Assembly (NCBI GenBank): GCA_009731375.1
Contig: BJOX01000154.1
Location: 541,400-584,706, forward strand
DNA length: 43,307 nucleotides
Source: Paulinella micropora
Lineage: Eukaryota > Cercozoa > Imbricatea > Euglyphida
Direction of reading: 5' to 3'
Shown here: one piece after another, positions 40,941 through 43,307 of the stretch
Layout of the letters: every line of letters begins with the position of its first letter
How positions within the stretch are numbered: the first letter of the stretch is position 1
Program-made: the position numbers and the translations under genes
Notes under the pieces: generated by a model
Told to the model about the DNA's origin: nothing
The model's database searches: none
Seen by the model: the letters and a program-made list of their open reading frames with translations, nothing else

Positions 40941-41031
40941 TTATGCGACAAGCAAAAAATTTGACGTGGTTTGCGAGCGAGCCGGGCCGGCGAGCCCGCA
41001 AAACACATCAAATTCGGCGCGTCGCATATAA
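40941..41031. repeat. Short imperfect palindrome, arms about 35 bp
   Basis: Left arm 40941-40975 (ttatgcgacaagcaaaaaat...) and right arm 40997-41031 match as inverted repeats with several changes, around a GC-rich centre (gagccgggccggcgagcc). Confidence 0.55.
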
Positions 41032-41307
41032 GATTTTTTTATCTGTAACCTGACCACCTTTCGTGATCACCAATGAAGTCATATGACTGACGACGTTTAA
41101 GAGGGAAAATCGTCCAACTTGAAGCTTATTTTTCTCAGTCAATGTTTGAGCTACAAAAATGCTGAGCAGATGATTTGAAAGCTCTTGTTCTGGGCTTTCC
41201 ACTTTCCAAAGATGGCTTCAGCATCGTGATAACACAAACATTGATCGAGAGCGATGCGATCAAAGTTGGATAGCTGTGCCACTACAGTCTCGTCAATGAT
41301 ACCGACG

Positions 41308-41382
41308 CTAGTTGGTGGAAATGCTGACTGTTTCCTTGTCATTGCTCTTATCGAGGGGAGAGGACGCAGCGACAGCAGCGGC
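41308..41382 (-). CDS. Terminal exon of the coiled-coil gene
   Basis: After GACATAG it reads AAAVAASSPLDKSNDKETVS then ISTN and TAG. It starts in phase 0, as the exon at 41546-41668 requires. The acceptor's upstream tract is a TAATG/GTAAC pentanucleotide array. Confidence 0.6.
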   Translation of the reverse strand, partial: AAAVAASSPLDKSNDKETVSISTN

Positions 41383-42448
41383 CTATGTCACGTTACATTA
41401 CGTTACATTACATTACATTACATTACATTGCATTATATTGCATTACATTACATTACATTACATTACATCACATAGCATTACATTACATTATATTATATTA
41501 TATTACATTACATTACATTATATATATTACATTAGATCACATTACCACAGCGGCGGCGGCGCACTGCTCAGACGCGGGATCCACACACAGCACGAAGGAG
41601 AAAGAGGAAGCGCTGAAGGACGAGACAGGGGTGGAGGCGGTTTGCACGAAAGACACCAGCTTAAACTCCTGCATACATACGTTCATACGTACGTACATAA
41701 ATGTATACATACATAGATTGATAGATAGATAAATAGATTGATAAACGGATAGATAGAACCTGGGCGTGTTCGTCCCATTCAAAGCGGTGGCAAATGGTGG
41801 GCTTTTCGTTGACACAGGTTGGCTCCTTGCCCCCTGAGCGCTGCGAACATTCATGCATGAATACATACGAAAGCACATTCCGAACGCACATTGTGCGTAC
41901 GTACATACACACATATACAGACATATTGTTTTTTCGGACACGCTATCATGCACAAATTTGAAGGAAACTTTCCATGAAAAAGGGCTATCAACGGGCTCAT
42001 TTTCTCTTTCTTGTGTGACTGTTGACTGTTTGCTCAGTAAGTATGATGTATGCTTCTTGACGCAGAAAGCCCGCATGTCTACAGACTGTGCAAACATGGC
42101 ACACAAAGCAGAAAATGTATGTATGTATGTATGTATGTATGTAGGTAGGTAGGTAGGTATGCGTGTATGCATGTATGTATGTATGTATGTAGGTGTGTAG
42201 GTGTGTAGGTATGTATGCATGTATGTATGTATGTACGTACGTACGTACGTATGTATGTATGTATGTATGTATGTATGTATGTATGCTGACCTCGATGAGC
42301 TCATGTAGTTATTCTTGGCAGGATGTATATGGATGAATGTATCTATGGCATGCATGCATATTTACATACCCTGATCAGCTCATGCAGTTCTTCTTGGCAC
42401 TTTCTCCAGCGCTCCTTGATCTCGTCGCAACTATTAAATGTATGTATG

Positions 42449-42519
<71 letters not shown>

Positions 42520-42654
42520 GTAGATAGATAGATAGATAGATAGATGAGATATCGCAAAAGGAATGTAGTCCTTGCAAAGGAACGCAGTTTCACATCAAAC
42601 AGCAATTTGTGTACTGTGCATGTGTCCGGGATGGGAATCACGGGTAGACTGTGT

Positions 42655-42705
<51 letters not shown>

Positions 42706-42738
42706 GATAGATAAGATAGATAGATAGATAGATAGATG

Positions 42739-42772
<34 letters not shown>

Positions 42773-42979
42773 CGCACCTTGCCTCATTGAGCTGTCGCTC
42801 AAGCTCACGCACACGCTTCTTACCTACATACATACATACATGCATACATACATACATACATACATTCATACATACGTACATTAGATACATACATACATAC
42901 ATAGGTACATACATACATACATACATACATACATGCATACACACCTTTCCAGTAGAGCTTCCGCATTTGAGCCAGCTCC
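41308..42979 (-). CDS. 3' part of an intron-rich gene with coiled-coil segment (7 exons)
   Basis: Exons joined by GT-AG and phase: 42945-42979, 42778-42823, 42370-42430, 41969-42085, 41760-41840, 41546-41668 and 41308-41382 (stop TAG). They give about 178 codons. The first three encode charged heptad-like helix (ELAQMRKLYWK, KKRVRELERQLNEA, CDEIKERWRKCQEELHELIR), a probable coiled coil. Later exons read RSGGKEPTCVNEKPTICHRF then EWDEHAQ, and EFKLVSFVQTASTPVSSFSA then SSFSFVLCVDPASEQ, a Cys- and Ser-rich globular part. The C-terminus is Ala/Ser-rich. The family is not recognised. The 5' part lies beyond the window. The donor of the fourth exon is uncertain (GTTTCC chosen for phase). Introns are microsatellite, as in the P450 gene. 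Confidence 0.65.
41386..41535. repeat. (ATTAC)n pentanucleotide microsatellite
   Basis: About 150 bp of ATTAC/GTTAC with ATTAT variants, in the last intron of the minus-strand gene. Confidence 0.95.
41546..41668 (-). CDS. Penultimate exon of the coiled-coil gene
   Basis: Forty-one codons between TATGCAG and GTG|GTAATG, EFKLVSFVQTASTPVSSFSA onwards, in phase 0 at both ends. Confidence 0.65.
41760..41840 (-). CDS. Cys-rich exon of the coiled-coil gene
   Basis: Twenty-seven codons, RSGGKEPTCVNEKPTICHRF plus EWDEHAQ, between TTCGCAG and GTTCTA, phase 0 at both ends. Confidence 0.65.
41969..42085 (-). CDS. Middle exon of the coiled-coil gene (3' end uncertain)
   Basis: Follows TTTGCACAG with SVDMRAFCVKKHTSYLLSKQ and STVTQERENEPVDSPFSWK. 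The frame stays open past the chosen donor (VSFKFVHDSVSEKT), so the exon could be longer, ending at another GT. Confidence 0.5.
42117..42282. repeat. (TGTA)n microsatellite with TAGG and CGTA variants
   Basis: Intronic array next to the truncated exon copy at 42291-42321. Confidence 0.95.
42291..42321 (-). pseudogene. Truncated copy of the end of exon 42370-42430
   Basis: Repeats the last ~30 bp of that exon (CQE-LHELIE in protein, with one in-frame TAA) plus a donor GTCAGC. It lies 3' of the true exon. Confidence 0.75.
42370..42430 (-). CDS. Coiled-coil exon, 20 codons
   Basis: CDEIKERWRKCQEELHELIR between TTAATAG and GTATGT. Its single leading base completes a Ser codon from the exon at 42778-42823. 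Confidence 0.7.
42442..42545. repeat. (TAGA)n microsatellite
   Basis: Intronic array. Confidence 0.95.
42655..42770. repeat. (TAGA)n microsatellite
   Basis: Intronic array, next to the exon at 42778-42823. Confidence 0.95.
42778..42823 (-). CDS. Coiled-coil exon, 46 bp
   Basis: KKRVRELERQLNEA with split codons at both ends, between TATGTAG and GTGCGT. Phases match both neighbours. Confidence 0.7.
42825..42935. repeat. (ATAC)n microsatellite
   Basis: Intronic array. Confidence 0.95.
42945..42979 (-). CDS. Coiled-coil exon, 35 bp
   Basis: ELAQMRKLYWK with split codons, between TTTATGTCAG and GTGTGT. The most 5' exon of the gene that I can place. Confidence 0.62.
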
Positions 42980-42986
42980 CTGACAT

Positions 42987-42988
42987 AA

Positions 42989-43036
<48 letters not shown>

Positions 43037-43041
43037 TTAGT

Positions 43042-43076
<35 letters not shown>

Positions 43077-43155
43077 GTAGGTAGGTAGATAGGTAGATAG
43101 GAAGACAGGTAGACAGGTAGACAGGTAGGTAGGTAGATAGGTAGATAGGTAGATA
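42987..43155. repeat. (TAGA)n/(TAGG)n microsatellite
   Basis: Array before the second copy of the 110-bp repeat. Confidence 0.95.
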
Positions 43156-43307
43156 GATGAGATGTCGCAAAGGAATGTAGTCCTTGCAAAGGAACGCAGT
43201 TTCACATCAAACAATAATTTGTGTACTGTGCATGTGTCCGGGATGGGAATCACGGGTAGACTGTGTTCTGGAAAAAGAAGAGGAGGAAGGACGTTGAAGA
43301 AAAAGGC

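Larger units (their letters stand above)
42547..43268. repeat. Direct repeat of about 110 bp, period 611 bp
   Basis: 42547-42657 and 43158-43267 are nearly identical (gaatgtagtccttgcaaagg ... cgggatgggaatcacgggta). The first is followed by a TAGA array, the second by unique sequence with a TTTTTCCAG-type acceptor on minus. The minus frame IPIPDTCTVHKLLFDVKLRS is open in both copies, so they may be a duplicated exon edge or a duplicated intron piece. Confidence 0.75.

Overview
The window is eukaryotic nuclear DNA. It has introns with GT-AG borders, tRNA-derived SINEs, a Ty1/copia LTR retrotransposon, a Ty3/gypsy remnant, and extreme amounts of microsatellite (GATA, TGTA, GA, AAT, CTA, CAA and polypyrimidine arrays). 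Ten runs of N (578-625, 1121-1937, 3932-4780, 5611-6279, 7090-7343, 9716-10621, 12205-12397, 19178-19187, 19306-19558, 20711-20720) show a draft assembly that breaks at repeats. Very short exons (35-147 bp) in introns made almost wholly of microsatellite suggest a repeat-rich protist or alga, but the sequence alone does not fix the species.

Left part (1-20.9 kb). Repeat clusters at 1-3.5 kb (SINE copies, a GC-rich repeat R1, and tandem repeats R3 and R2) are followed by a minus-strand cytochrome P450 gene (about 15.1 to 3.8 kb). I rebuilt 16 exons whose splice phases nearly all agree: membrane anchor, proline-rich hinge, I-helix AGFDTS, K-helix ELSR and haem loop FGGGGKQCLG. Many introns hold a second, truncated copy of the neighbouring exon edge beside the microsatellite. 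Past the P450 start come two weak ORFs, CAA and polypyrimidine tracts, inverted copies of R1, R2 and the SINE/B repeats, and the last two exons of a plus-strand gene (20501-20843).

Middle part (22.16-31.69 kb). A complete copia-type element lies between two 193-bp LTRs (4 differences) and an 8-bp direct repeat. Its layout is odd: Gag on plus, protease/integrase on minus, reverse transcriptase/RNase H on plus, as if about 2.5 kb had been inverted inside the element. Its coding frames are broken by stops and frameshifts.

Right part (31.7-43.3 kb). There is a minus-strand gypsy integrase remnant (32.5-34.56 kb), head to head with a broken plus-strand coding region of unknown family (34.6-37.3 kb). 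Next come a foldback sequence (37.5-37.75 kb), a 306-bp MITE-like element (38.09-38.40 kb) and quiet AT-rich DNA. The 3' end of a second minus-strand intron-rich gene (41.3-43.0 kb) has the same microsatellite introns and the same exon-edge duplication as the P450 gene.
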